A DNA stretch of 64,000 bases from Bacillota bacterium (GTDB lineage Bacteria > Bacillota > Clostridia > Christensenellales > Aristaeellaceae): contig JAEYOW010000056.1 in NCBI GenBank assembly GCA_023411375.1, forward strand, positions 14,673 to 78,672, written 5' to 3'. The notes under the pieces were generated by a model, which was given only the letters and a program-made list of their open reading frames with translations, was not told the origin of the DNA and ran no database searches. Position 1 is the stretch's first letter. The number at the start of each line of letters is the position of its first letter. A program made the translations under genes and the position numbers. Positions 8,423-17,314 of the stretch are shown in pieces.

Positions 8423-8947
8423 ATGAGAACCATTATCAATGGCGATGCGTATCGATTTATCAGTTCTTGCGATAAAGATTTTATCATCGCGTTTGACGGC
8501 GAAATGAACAGGCTTGGCTATACGTGCGGCCAAACGATTGGCGAGGGGTACTGCTGGGGCAGAAAGATGATCATTTACACGAAGGCCGGCGTAAAGAGCA
8601 AAAAGTCCTATGCGCGTGTTTATATCCGGGATGACGGCCTTATTCTGCGCATGTATTTCAGCAATGCGGACAAGCACGCGCAGGCGATTGGGCAAGCCCC
8701 GGATTATATCAGGAATGCCTTTGTTGGCGACTACGGAACCTGTAAGCATTGCCACAACGAAAAGTCCGGCGGCGCATGCGCCCACAGAAAGACCTATTCG
8801 GTTAATGATAAAAAGTATGAGCTGTGCGACGGGTTCGCTTTCTGGTTTTACCAGCCTGATGCAAGGAGATTACCGGAATACATCAAGCTATTCCTCCTGT
8901 TTTATCCTGATAAAAAGAGCGGGCCGTGCGTACCTTATAGCGGATGA
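8423..8947 (+). CDS. Hypothetical protein with a cysteine/histidine cluster
   Basis: A 174-residue protein of unknown function. GGAGG lies 9 bases before the ATG. The N-terminal 95 residues look like a small alpha/beta domain. Residues 107-126 hold CKHCHN followed by CAHRKTY, a spacing that could bind a metal. No membrane segment or signal peptide. It sits alone at the edge of an AT-rich patch, convergent with the hybrid-kinase operon. I do not recognise it. The C-terminus (PDKKSGPCVPYSG) is short of any known domain. Confidence 0.65.
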   Translation: MRTIINGDAYRFISSCDKDFIIAFDGEMNRLGYTCGQTIGEGYCWGRKMIIYTKAGVKSKKSYARVYIRDDGLILRMYFSNADKHAQAIGQAPDYIRNAFVGDYGTCKHCHNEKSGGACAHRKTYSVNDKKYELCDGFAFWFYQPDARRLPEYIKLFLLFYPDKKSGPCVPYSG

Positions 8948-8993
8948 TTAGCCTGATGGCGGAAAGAACATGGGGGAAACCTGCCGTGCCTGA

Positions 8994-11900
8994 TCAGTCT
9001 AGCAGCCTGCCGAGGGTTGCCCGCAGCACATCCACATCGATGGGTTTGGCAACATGGGCGTTCATCCCCGCGTCCAGGGACGCCTGAATGTCCTCGGTAA
9101 AGGCGTTGGCGGTCATCGCCACAATCGGGATCGTTGCGGCGTCGGGCCGGTTTAACTCCCGAATCGCGCGGGTGGCTTCGTACCCCGTCATTTTCGGCAT
9201 CTGAATATCCATCAGGATTGCGTCATAGGTTCCCGGGGGCATGCGCGCAAAGGCGTGCAGTACCTGATCTCCGTCCGCGCTGACGATGGATTTGGCCCCG
9301 TGCATCTGTAAAAGCTCGCTGAGAAGCTCAGCGTTGATCATATTGTCCTCCGCAATCAGGAAGGTGCGCCCGGCAAGAAGATCCTCCCCGGACGCTCCGG
9401 AGCCTTTTTCGCCCCGCTCGTCAACGTCCTTGCGCCTGCGCGCCGTCTCAAACTCCAGCTCTACCCGGAAAGCGGTGCCCTTGCCCACATGGCTGCTAAC
9501 CATGATTTCGCCGTCCATCAGTTCTACCAGCCCTTTGACGATGCTCAGGCCAAGCCCCGTCCCCTCGACGCGCACGACGCTGGCGTCACGGGCAAACGGC
9601 TCAAAGATGCGGGTCAAGAACGTCTCGGACATTCCAATGCCCGTATCACGGATGGTAAACCGGTAGCGGACGCGCTCTCCGACCTCAAGCGCGGGCGTTT
9701 CCTCCACCAAAAAATCCACTTGCCCTCCTTCCGGCGTAAACTTGACCGCGTTGGACAGCAGGTTGATGAGTATTTGGCTGATGCGAAGGGAGTCTCCCAG
9801 AAAGCGTTCATGCGTTATGGCCAATGGCTGGATCACAAACCGCAGCCCCGCCTCCCTCGCTTGCGGCTCCATAATGGCGGAAAGCTGCTCGATAAGTTCG
9901 TAAAGCGATAGCTCCCTTTGGCTTAAGGTGATTTTAGAGCGTTCAATCCGGCTCATATCCAGCACATCATTGATCAGGCTCAGCAGATGCTTGTTTGCGA
10001 CGGATATTCTCTCAAGGCAGCCCTTCACCCGTTCACGGTCGTCCAGGTAGGCCAGCGCCAGCGTCGTCATCCCCATGATGGCGTTCATCGGCGTGCGGAT
10101 ATCGTGGGACATCGAGGTTAGAAAATCGCTCTTGGCTTGGCTTGCCTCCCTGGCGAGGGCCAGCGCGTCCTCCAGGGCTTTCTTTGAGGCGCGCTCAGCG
10201 GCCAGCATGTCTGTTACATCCGCCCTGACGATACAGATGGTACCATGGTTCTGATCCCCCCACAGCACGTTAACCTGCTTGTACAGCAGGCCGCCCTCCC
10301 CGGTCCGGCACGGAAATACGAAGTCATACCCAGCCGGCTTTTGCGCAAGCCGGTTAAGCATGGTTTCCAGGCGGAACTGCTCGCGCGCCTCCGGCATGCT
10401 CTGCTCCGCGTCGCGGCAGCCGGTAAACGCTCCGGCCGCGCGGCTTAAATCCTCCGTCCTGTAGGGCGGCAGGTTTTCCAACACCATCCGGCGCGTGTAC
10501 ATTGTAAACAGCCCGCTGCCCACATGGAGAAAGCCCGCCAGATCAAAGGTATAGGCGATCATATTGAGCAGGCCCTGCTGCTCCCGCACCGAATCCGTGA
10601 TGTCCGTGCATACCAGGCAGATCCTGCCCAGCCGCAGGTCGCTGGCGAAAACCGACATGTTTTTGGTGCGGATTTCTCCGTCCTCATCGGTGACGGAATA
10701 AGCGACCGTATAGGCGTCCTGCTCCTTCAACCGCCTGATGATCCTGTCCGGCTCCAGCGCTTTTCGGTACTGCTCCCTGTCCCTGGGCACGACGACCGAA
10801 GCCGCCATGTGGGCCACCCGCTCGGAATGGCGGCCGTGGGATTGGGGAACCAGACGGGCGTTTTTATTGCTGCTCAGTATCTGATAGGAGTCCTCATGCA
10901 GATTCAGATCAACGATATAATCGTGGCTGCTGGAAGAAAGCCGATGCAATATCCGGTCGGAGATCGTCTGCTCGGTGATGTCCGTTACCGTCAGAATTCC
11001 CGTGATATCTCCCGTGTCCGGCGTTTCCACCATGTTTACCTTAAAGCGGACGTAACGGCCCCGTTCTTCTCCGGGCAGCTTGATAAAGCAGTCGAGAACC
11101 CGTTCGGCTTCCTTTCTGGCAAAGGCGGCCAGCGATGGAGCGTTTAAATAGGTATTCAGGAACGTCTGCCGCTCCTCTTTTTCCACAACCAGGTCCGCGA
11201 TGCCTGTAAAAAATGCTTCCCGGTTTTCGCCCAGCTTTTCCAGAAGCTTGGAGTCCGTATAATCCTTGATTTCCAAAATTTTGTTCCGCGTGATGTTGCA
11301 ATGCCCGACGATAAGCGTATCAGGCCCCGGCGCACGGTAATGCTGTAACAGAAGGTTCTCATATTGACGGCGAAGCAGACGGTTTTCCGCCATAGCCTTG
11401 CTGATATCCGTATAGACAGAATAAATTCTACGCTGCCCATCCGGCAGTTTCAGCATGGAAAGTGTGCTTTTCACCCACACATAGCCTCCGTCGCCCCGCT
11501 TCATACGGGCGGTGAGCTCGCAGTGCCCCTCTCCGCTCTCCATATACGCAAGCAGCTTATTTCGGTTGGTCGTTACGTCGTCCGGATGAAAGCCGGCAAA
11601 AATGTCGCCCGCATAAACGGCGTAAGCCTCATCCACGCTCATATGCGTCATGGCGGCAAAACCGTCGGAGATGAACTCCGGCGTCATGACGCCATCCGAT
11701 TCGCTGCGGATGACCGATATGCCTCCGGGCAGGTTTTCCACGAGGGTCTGGAAGTACAGCTCCAGGCGTTCCTTTTCCAGGCGGGCGGTCACTTCCCCGG
11801 TAACGTCCTGAACATATTTGATATAGGCGGGAATCCCATTCCAGTTGCTTTCCTTAAAACGTGTGGTATAAAACCGGCCGGTATTGCCAACCGGCATCGC

Positions 11901-13622
11901 ATGCTCCTGTCCATCCGGCGCATGCGTCCCCAGCGTGCAAAACGCGCATGGCTCGCTTTTGCCAAACAGCGCCGCATAACATTTTTGGCCCGCGCAAACT
12001 GGTGTTTCGCCAAAAAGATTGCGGGATTCGTTAACATAGAGCAGCTCGTAGCTAGCCCTATCGATAACATAGATGCCGTCCGCCGTTTCATTGGCGATGC
12101 TCTGATACATGTGGCTTTCTTCCGACATGCCGGTATAGACGGCGTAAAACCGCATCGCTTCGGCCGGCGGACCCATGCGCCGTCCGTTTAAATGGATCCA
12201 TCCCAACGTTCCGTCCTTTCGGCAAACCCGGTAGGAAATATCCAGAATCCCGCCGCTTTCCAGCGCTGCCTGCCCCGCCCCGAACACCCGGGCCCTGTCC
12301 GGCTCATAGATATTGTCCAGAATGCCCTGAGGGAAGCTTTCGTTATACTCCTCCCTCGTGTGGCCTGTGAGCGCGGGAACGCCGTCGGACATGAACAGGG
12401 GAGTCACCCGTCCGCCATCCACCCTGTAGCTGGCGATGCCGCCGGGGATGGAGTTGACGAGGTGATTCAGCTCCATCTGCGTATCTCTGAGGGCGGAAAT
12501 GTTGTGGAACACGCAATGAAGCAGGGGATAGCCGCTGTCCTCCCCGATTTGTTTTGCCTGGATGTGCACCCATACGATATGCCCGTCGCGGTGCAGCTTG
12601 CGAAACTCGAAGTCCGCCACCGTATGGGTTTTAATCGCCGTACGCAGCTTTTCCACCACCATGGCGGTATCCTCAGGATAGGTAAGCTTCGCCGCGTCAC
12701 CCCGGGTTAGTTCCTTATATTCTTCCACCGTATAACCGGACAGCTCCGGCACGCCGTCGGAAAAAAACATGGTTTCAAAGATGCTGGAAACCCGGTAAAT
12801 CGCCACGCCGCCGGGAATCGCGTTGATGATGTCCTGCATCTTTTCACCAGATCCGGTCAGCTCCTCCTCCAGCCGTTTTTGCTCGCTAAAGTCGCTGTAT
12901 ACGCCATAAAGAAGCCGCTGGCCGGCCTCGTCAGCCCCGAACGAGCCATCCAGTCGAATCCAGCGGTATTCGTTCCTTTTGTCGTTCCACAAGCGATAAA
13001 TATGCTGTATGACGCCGCCGCTGCGGGAAACCTCTTCGATTTTTTCCTGAAGCGGGGCAAGATCCTCCGGGTGCACGCCCAGATAATTCGTCTCCCGCTC
13101 CACGCTACGGATATGCTCCTGCGAATACCCTGTCATTTCATAAAACGCCTGGTTGTGAAAGACAGGAATGATCCTAGACCCTTCAAGTCGGTAAACGCAC
13201 AGGCCGCAAGGAAGGCTGCCAAGGGTTGTTCTGAGATCCTTCTCAGCCTTCCTGTGGTTTTCCTTCTCACGCTTTTCATCCGTAATATCCAGGAAATATT
13301 CGATGTGCGCGGGTTCTCCGGCCCAGTCGATGAGCTTCCCGCTGAGCTGATAAATGCGGTGGTTGCCGGGATGATGGTATTCCCGAACCCTGAGCTCGGT
13401 TCGGCTCATTTCCCCGGCATGGCAAGAGGGGCAGGGCTTGTCAAAGCCCGCGACTGCATAGCAAGCGGCGTCCGTCCGTCCAGCCTCGGGAAAAAGCTCC
13501 CTCGCAAGCCGGTTTGTATACAGCAGTCGGTAGTCGCGGGTTGCGCTGACAAATACAGCTACCGGCGCATTATCCAGAACCGCCTTCAACTGGTTCATGG
13601 ACAAACTATCCTTCGTTGTCAT
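8994..13622 (-). CDS. Giant multi-PAS hybrid sensor histidine kinase/response regulator
   Basis: A 1542-residue soluble kinase with no membrane segment. At least six clear PAS domains fill residues 10-745 (four contain a repeated NxIPGGI/V-type start), and two or three diverged PAS-like units fill 765-1135. HisKA follows with the phospho-acceptor His near residue 1172 (SHDIRTPMN), then HATPase_c (about 1270-1385, N-box LLSNAVKF, DTGIGM) and a C-terminal receiver with Asp near 1471 (ILMDIQMPKM). Two PAS domains carry Cys clusters, CPSC near residue 100 and CYAALF then PCAFC near 550, which could bind metal or sense redox state. It overlaps the Hpt gene by ATGA, so phosphate probably passes from the receiver to that Hpt protein. 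Confidence 0.92.
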   Translation of the reverse strand: MTTKDSLSMNQLKAVLDNAPVAVFVSATRDYRLLYTNRLARELFPEAGRTDAACYAVAGFDKPCPSCHAGEMSRTELRVREYHHPGNHRIYQLSGKLIDWAGEPAHIEYFLDITDEKREKENHRKAEKDLRTTLGSLPCGLCVYRLEGSRIIPVFHNQAFYEMTGYSQEHIRSVERETNYLGVHPEDLAPLQEKIEEVSRSGGVIQHIYRLWNDKRNEYRWIRLDGSFGADEAGQRLLYGVYSDFSEQKRLEEELTGSGEKMQDIINAIPGGVAIYRVSSIFETMFFSDGVPELSGYTVEEYKELTRGDAAKLTYPEDTAMVVEKLRTAIKTHTVADFEFRKLHRDGHIVWVHIQAKQIGEDSGYPLLHCVFHNISALRDTQMELNHLVNSIPGGIASYRVDGGRVTPLFMSDGVPALTGHTREEYNESFPQGILDNIYEPDRARVFGAGQAALESGGILDISYRVCRKDGTLGWIHLNGRRMGPPAEAMRFYAVYTGMSEESHMYQSIANETADGIYVIDRASYELLYVNESRNLFGETPVCAGQKCYAALFGKSEPCAFCTLGTHAPDGQEHAMPVGNTGRFYTTRFKESNWNGIPAYIKYVQDVTGEVTARLEKERLELYFQTLVENLPGGISVIRSESDGVMTPEFISDGFAAMTHMSVDEAYAVYAGDIFAGFHPDDVTTNRNKLLAYMESGEGHCELTARMKRGDGGYVWVKSTLSMLKLPDGQRRIYSVYTDISKAMAENRLLRRQYENLLLQHYRAPGPDTLIVGHCNITRNKILEIKDYTDSKLLEKLGENREAFFTGIADLVVEKEERQTFLNTYLNAPSLAAFARKEAERVLDCFIKLPGEERGRYVRFKVNMVETPDTGDITGILTVTDITEQTISDRILHRLSSSSHDYIVDLNLHEDSYQILSSNKNARLVPQSHGRHSERVAHMAASVVVPRDREQYRKALEPDRIIRRLKEQDAYTVAYSVTDEDGEIRTKNMSVFASDLRLGRICLVCTDITDSVREQQGLLNMIAYTFDLAGFLHVGSGLFTMYTRRMVLENLPPYRTEDLSRAAGAFTGCRDAEQSMPEAREQFRLETMLNRLAQKPAGYDFVFPCRTGEGGLLYKQVNVLWGDQNHGTICIVRADVTDMLAAERASKKALEDALALAREASQAKSDFLTSMSHDIRTPMNAIMGMTTLALAYLDDRERVKGCLERISVANKHLLSLINDVLDMSRIERSKITLSQRELSLYELIEQLSAIMEPQAREAGLRFVIQPLAITHERFLGDSLRISQILINLLSNAVKFTPEGGQVDFLVEETPALEVGERVRYRFTIRDTGIGMSETFLTRIFEPFARDASVVRVEGTGLGLSIVKGLVELMDGEIMVSSHVGKGTAFRVELEFETARRRKDVDERGEKGSGASGEDLLAGRTFLIAEDNMINAELLSELLQMHGAKSIVSADGDQVLHAFARMPPGTYDAILMDIQMPKMTGYEATRAIRELNRPDAATIPIVAMTANAFTEDIQASLDAGMNAHVAKPIDVDVLRATLGRLLD

Positions 13623-13990
13623 TCCTGACCGCCTCCCATAAGGTTCGCCCTGAAGCCGTCCGCTTTCTGAAATTCCCCCTCGATGGCCTGATACAGCGCC
13701 GGATAATCCTCGCGCGGCTCACCATTGCGAAGCGGCTCCACGATCGCACAGACCGCCTGATACAGAGGCGTCAGCCCCATATTGCCCACGACGCCCTTCA
13801 GGGTGTGAGCCGCTTCGAAGGCGCTCCGTAAATCGCCCCTGTCAAGCGCTGTGCCCAGCTGCCGGAGGTTTTGATCGTCAAACAGCATGGCAAGCAGCCT
13901 TACATATAGCGCTTCATTTCCCATAAAGCGGTTCATCGTCGTTTGGTAGTCCGCTCCGTAGGCCTCAAAAAGCTCTTTGAAATTTATCAT
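13619..13990 (-). CDS. Stand-alone histidine phosphotransfer (Hpt) protein
   Basis: A 123-residue helical protein with the Hpt motif AHTLKGVVGNMG; the His near residue 62 accepts phosphate. The gene overlaps both neighbours by 4 bases (ATGA). It should shuttle phosphate between the receiver of the hybrid kinase and the receiver of the REC-EAL protein, which completes a His-Asp-His-Asp relay. The role follows from family knowledge and gene order. Confidence 0.88.
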   Translation of the reverse strand: MINFKELFEAYGADYQTTMNRFMGNEALYVRLLAMLFDDQNLRQLGTALDRGDLRSAFEAAHTLKGVVGNMGLTPLYQAVCAIVEPLRNGEPREDYPALYQAIEGEFQKADGFRANLMGGGQE

Positions 13991-15729
13991 TTTGATGCAT
14001 CCTTCCCGTTATTAAAATCAACCGGCGCCGGAGCGGCGAACCCTGCCGGCGAGCGTTCATTCCGGCTGTCTCCGCCTTTGATCAATGCCTCGAACGCCCG
14101 TACCGGCATAGGCCTGGCCAAATAGTATCCCTGCGCGCAGTCGCAGCCGATCTCGCGCAGCCGCTCCAACTGCTTTTCGGTTTCAACGCCTTCCGCTACA
14201 ACGCTCAGCTTCATCGTTCGGGCCAGATTGATAATAAACTGCAAAATCCCCTCGTTGGAGGGAACGTCAATTTCACTTTGAATGAATTTCAGATCCAGCT
14301 TCAGGATATCCACAGGCATTTTGCTGAGCATGTTGAGGGATGAATAGCCGCTGCCGAAATCGTCCATTTCAATGATAAAGCCCAGCTTCCGAAGGCGGCC
14401 GACCGTGTCGATAATCTGCTGCGGGTTTTCCGTATAAGCGCTTTCGGTTATCTCCAGATGCAGAAGCGACGGGGACAGCCTGTATTTTTGAATGGTATCC
14501 GACAGGTATTCCGTCAAGTCGGCGTGGTAGAGATCTGCGCGCGATACATTGACGGAGATGGGCAGGAACGGGTTCCCGCTGTCGGCCCATGCCTTCAACA
14601 CCCCGCACGTCCTGTCCCAAACATATCGGTCCAGCTTTGAGATAAAACCGTTTTGCTCAAACAGCGGGATGAATTCAGCCGGCGGCTGGAGTCCCCATTC
14701 CGGATGATTCCATCGCACCAGCGCCTCGGCGCCGGCCAGGGCGCCGTCAGACAGCCTGTATTTGGGCTGGAGATAAATCTCAAACTGTTTTTCAGCCAGG
14801 GAGGATTCCATGCTGTCCGTGATCGCCTGCTTGTGTAGCCAAATGCTTCTCAGCTCATCATCGTATAAGGCGAAGTATTTCCCATACTGTCCCTTGATGC
14901 TTTGAGCGGCCAAAAGGGCGCGGTCATACATCTGCTCCACGGTCGCGGCAGCGCCGCATGCCGCGTAAATACCCCATTTCATCACCACGTTTTTTGAGTC
15001 GGACAGGGTGTTTACGTCCGCAAGGGCGCGCGCAAACATTTCATCCGTATACACCCACCCGTGCTCCAGCAGGCAGCCAAACCGGTCGGCGCTTAAACGG
15101 CCGCAAATGCCCCTGCCGTCCAGAAGATTGGTATAAAGGTCCGCGATGCCGCAAAGCAGCCGGTCCCCGGCCGCCATGCCGAAAATATCATTGATCATTT
15201 TAAAATTTTCAATGTCGGAGCAAATAATGTCGTATTCCGTATTGGGGTTTTGACGGAGAATTTCCTTTACGCGCTCAAAAAAGAAAGTCTTGCTGTAAAG
15301 CCCCGTCAACTGGTCGTATTTGAACAGGTTGATCATTGCGGCGGTTTCGCGCAGGTTGATAATGCCGGCAACGCGGTGTAGAATAATTTGCGGCTTGTAG
15401 GGCTTGACCACAAAATCGGCCGCGCCGTGGGCCAGAGAGGCCACTTCGTCGGATTCGCTGTCGCTTTGCGTCGTGACGATGACGGGAATGGAAGTAAAAG
15501 CCGGATTTCCCTTCATACGGGAAAGAAAGGTATAGCCATCCATAACGGGCATGACGATGTCCAACAAAATGAGCGAAATGTCTTCCCCATACTGCGCCAG
15601 CATATCAAGGGCCTGCCGGCCGTTTTCCGCCTCCAAAACATTATAGTCAGGCAGAAGAATCTGACACAGCAAGGCCCGGTTGAGCGGGTTGTCCTCCACC
15701 ACTAAAATGTTTTTCTTCGCGCTCATCAT
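13987..15729 (-). CDS. Response regulator with degenerate GGDEF and active-looking EAL domain
   Basis: A 580-residue protein. A receiver domain (residues 5-125, ILVVEDN, Asp in LILLDIVMP) comes first, then a GGDEF-like domain (about 150-300) whose signature reads SADRF, then an EAL domain (about 320-565). The EAL domain keeps its key residues: EALVRW, LEITES, MDDFGSGYSSL, ILKLD and VAEGVET. It should hydrolyse c-di-GMP when phosphorylated; the GGDEF part cannot be a normal cyclase and may only bind GTP. The start at 15729 (or 15726) is chosen for AAGGGGAT 8 bases upstream; the frame stays open to 16065 but the extension has no domain character. First gene of the relay operon. Confidence 0.88.
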   Translation of the reverse strand: MMSAKKNILVVEDNPLNRALLCQILLPDYNVLEAENGRQALDMLAQYGEDISLILLDIVMPVMDGYTFLSRMKGNPAFTSIPVIVTTQSDSESDEVASLAHGAADFVVKPYKPQIILHRVAGIINLRETAAMINLFKYDQLTGLYSKTFFFERVKEILRQNPNTEYDIICSDIENFKMINDIFGMAAGDRLLCGIADLYTNLLDGRGICGRLSADRFGCLLEHGWVYTDEMFARALADVNTLSDSKNVVMKWGIYAACGAAATVEQMYDRALLAAQSIKGQYGKYFALYDDELRSIWLHKQAITDSMESSLAEKQFEIYLQPKYRLSDGALAGAEALVRWNHPEWGLQPPAEFIPLFEQNGFISKLDRYVWDRTCGVLKAWADSGNPFLPISVNVSRADLYHADLTEYLSDTIQKYRLSPSLLHLEITESAYTENPQQIIDTVGRLRKLGFIIEMDDFGSGYSSLNMLSKMPVDILKLDLKFIQSEIDVPSNEGILQFIINLARTMKLSVVAEGVETEKQLERLREIGCDCAQGYYLARPMPVRAFEALIKGGDSRNERSPAGFAAPAPVDFNNGKDASK

Positions 15730-15978
15730 CGGAAAAATCCCCTTTTCAGCCATCCGCCGGCGCGCCGCCTGGCGCTCGCGGGCCACCTGTAAAGTCTGTC
15801 CGGGACGTGCGTATTTCCGGGACAGGGGCTTCAGGATAGACACCTTCACGGGGAAACCGTACCGTATACCGTCATACCCCGCCGGCGGCGGTGTCGGAAA
15901 ACATCCGCAAATCCATTCCGGTAGCCTTCGCTGCATGGTAAGCACGAATAAATGCTGGCCGCATGCACTCTTAAAAGC

Positions 15979-16007
15979 AGTATAACAAAATACGGCAAAA
16001 ATAGCAA
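15979..16007 (-). promoter_or_regulatory. Putative promoter of the c-di-GMP phosphorelay operon
   Basis: On the minus strand TTGCTA (16002-16007), 17-base spacer, TATACT (15979-15984). It would start RNA near 15972, leaving a leader of about 240 bases before the REC-EAL gene. I see no known c-di-GMP riboswitch motif there. The 15730-16079 stretch holds nothing else I can support. Confidence 0.5.
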
Positions 16008-16079
16008 CCGCCCTCACCGGTGTCCGAGTTGCCCAATAAATACAGAAGGATAAAGGAAAATCCACGTGGGAAAGCGAAA

Positions 16080-16199
16080 ATGAGTGAGATGATAAAAGAA
16101 ACAGATCATCAGCCGCAGCGGCGGCATTCCGCTTGGGAACAGGCGCCTAACCCATTCGTCGCTTATCTTCCCCAAGGACCTGTGAGGTATCAGGAATGA
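16080..16199 (+). CDS. 39-residue ORF coupled to the esterase gene
   Basis: An ATG at 16080 opens 39 codons whose TGA stop overlaps the esterase ATG (ATGA at 16196-16199). The peptide starts MSEMIKETDH and ends PNPFVAYLPQGPVRYQE, with a protein-like, Pro-rich C-terminus. A weak GGGAAAG site lies 5-10 bases upstream. The exact overlap argues for translational coupling. Either a small accessory protein or a leader peptide. No family recognised. Confidence 0.5.
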   Translation: MSEMIKETDHQPQRRHSAWEQAPNPFVAYLPQGPVRYQE

Positions 16200-17185
16200 A
16201 AGACTACCGCATTACCTCCGGCATGATTCATCCAAGCATTCGCCTTACGGGCCGTATCCTCCGGCGGATACTTCATTTCAAAAGCGAAACAACCTTCGTT
16301 CGTCTGCAGCGGCTTATGCCCGCCGCGCGAAGGCTTATAAGGCCAAAAGGCTTCTGTTGCGAGCAACAGACCGTCGCCGTGCCGGGCCATTCCCGGCTTC
16401 GGCTGTTGATTTGCCGCCCGCGCAAGCCCAGGCCGGAGGCCGTAGGCCTGCTTTGGCTTCACGGAGGAGGGTATGCCATCGGAACGCCGGAACAGGATTT
16501 CAGCTTTATCCAAAAGTTTATCGCCGCCGCCAATTGCGTGATCGTATCCCCGGATTACAGGCTTTCCGTTCAATCGCCCTATCCGGCGGCGGTCAGCGAC
16601 TGCTATCAGACCTTGCTCTGGATGAAAACGCACGCGCGGCTCCTCGGCATCCGGCTTGACCAGCTGTTTGTAGGCGGCGACAGCGCGGGCGGCGGGCTAG
16701 CGGCCGCCGTTACCCTGATGGCCCGCGACAGGGGCGAGGTGAGCGTCGCGTTTCAAATGCCCCTATATCCCATGCTGGACGACCGGATGATAACGCCCTC
16801 CTCCCGGAATAACGACGCCCCTGTCTGGGATACTCGGGCCAATAAGGCCGCGTGGCGGTTGTATCTGGGCGATCTGTACGGCACAGACACCGTCCCCGTC
16901 TACGCCGCTCCGGCTCGGGAAACGGATTTCCGGGGACTGCCGCCCGCCTATACCTTTGTAGGAGAACTTGAGCCTTTTCGGGATGAAACGGCGCAATATA
17001 TATCCCGGTTGAATGAGGCCGGTGTTCAGGCGGAAATGGACGTGTATCCGGGTTGCTTTCACGCGTTTGATATCGTTTGTGCGCACGCGTCCGTTGCGCG
17101 GCGCGCGGCACGGCGGTATGTCGAGCGCTTTCAGCACGCCGCCAAAACCTGTTTTGCCAGGCAGCCGGATGAGATGGATATGTAG
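16196..17185 (+). CDS. Alpha/beta-hydrolase esterase of the hormone-sensitive lipase family
   Basis: A 329-residue carboxylesterase (family IV). The oxyanion-hole motif HGGGY is near residue 90, nucleophile motif GDSAGGG near 162, the acid in GELEPFRDE near 265 and the catalytic His in GCFHAFD near 290. The catalytic set is complete. The usual substrate is a short-chain ester. It has no signal peptide, so it is cytoplasmic. Translation is probably coupled to the small ORF that overlaps its start. The physiological ester is unknown. Confidence 0.88.
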   Translation: MKDYRITSGMIHPSIRLTGRILRRILHFKSETTFVRLQRLMPAARRLIRPKGFCCEQQTVAVPGHSRLRLLICRPRKPRPEAVGLLWLHGGGYAIGTPEQDFSFIQKFIAAANCVIVSPDYRLSVQSPYPAAVSDCYQTLLWMKTHARLLGIRLDQLFVGGDSAGGGLAAAVTLMARDRGEVSVAFQMPLYPMLDDRMITPSSRNNDAPVWDTRANKAAWRLYLGDLYGTDTVPVYAAPARETDFRGLPPAYTFVGELEPFRDETAQYISRLNEAGVQAEMDVYPGCFHAFDIVCAHASVARRAARRYVERFQHAAKTCFARQPDEMDM

Positions 17186-17250
17186 TCCGATACGCTTCAT
17201 GAAACCCGGGAGTGAGCTGCGCAAGCCCATCTCCTCCGGCGCTTTTTCCC

Positions 17251-17279
17251 TTGACAATTCCCGGCCGGAAGCATAATAT
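17251..17279 (+). promoter_or_regulatory. Sigma-A promoter of the small membrane-protein gene
   Basis: TTGACA (17251-17256), 17-base spacer, TAATAT (17274-17279). The -10 box lies inside a perfect palindrome, so the promoter is very likely repressible. Confidence 0.7.
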
Positions 17280-17295
17280 GAACGTTGTTCATATT
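17275..17295. promoter_or_regulatory. Perfect 9+3+9 palindromic operator overlapping the -10 box
   Basis: AATATGAAC, GTT, GTTCATATT. Symmetry and length fit a TetR-type repressor dimer. No TetR gene is present in this window, so the repressor must act from elsewhere. Confidence 0.65.
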
Positions 17296-17314
17296 TGGGA
17301 GGAGTTGATGGCTG

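Noticed and set aside
15730..15972. c-di-GMP riboswitch in the leader of the relay operon
   Set aside because: I looked for the conserved core of the known c-di-GMP aptamers and did not find it.
15730..16065. N-terminal extension of the REC-EAL protein
   Set aside because: It would start upstream of the best promoter and shows no domain; AAGGGGAT supports the start at 15729.
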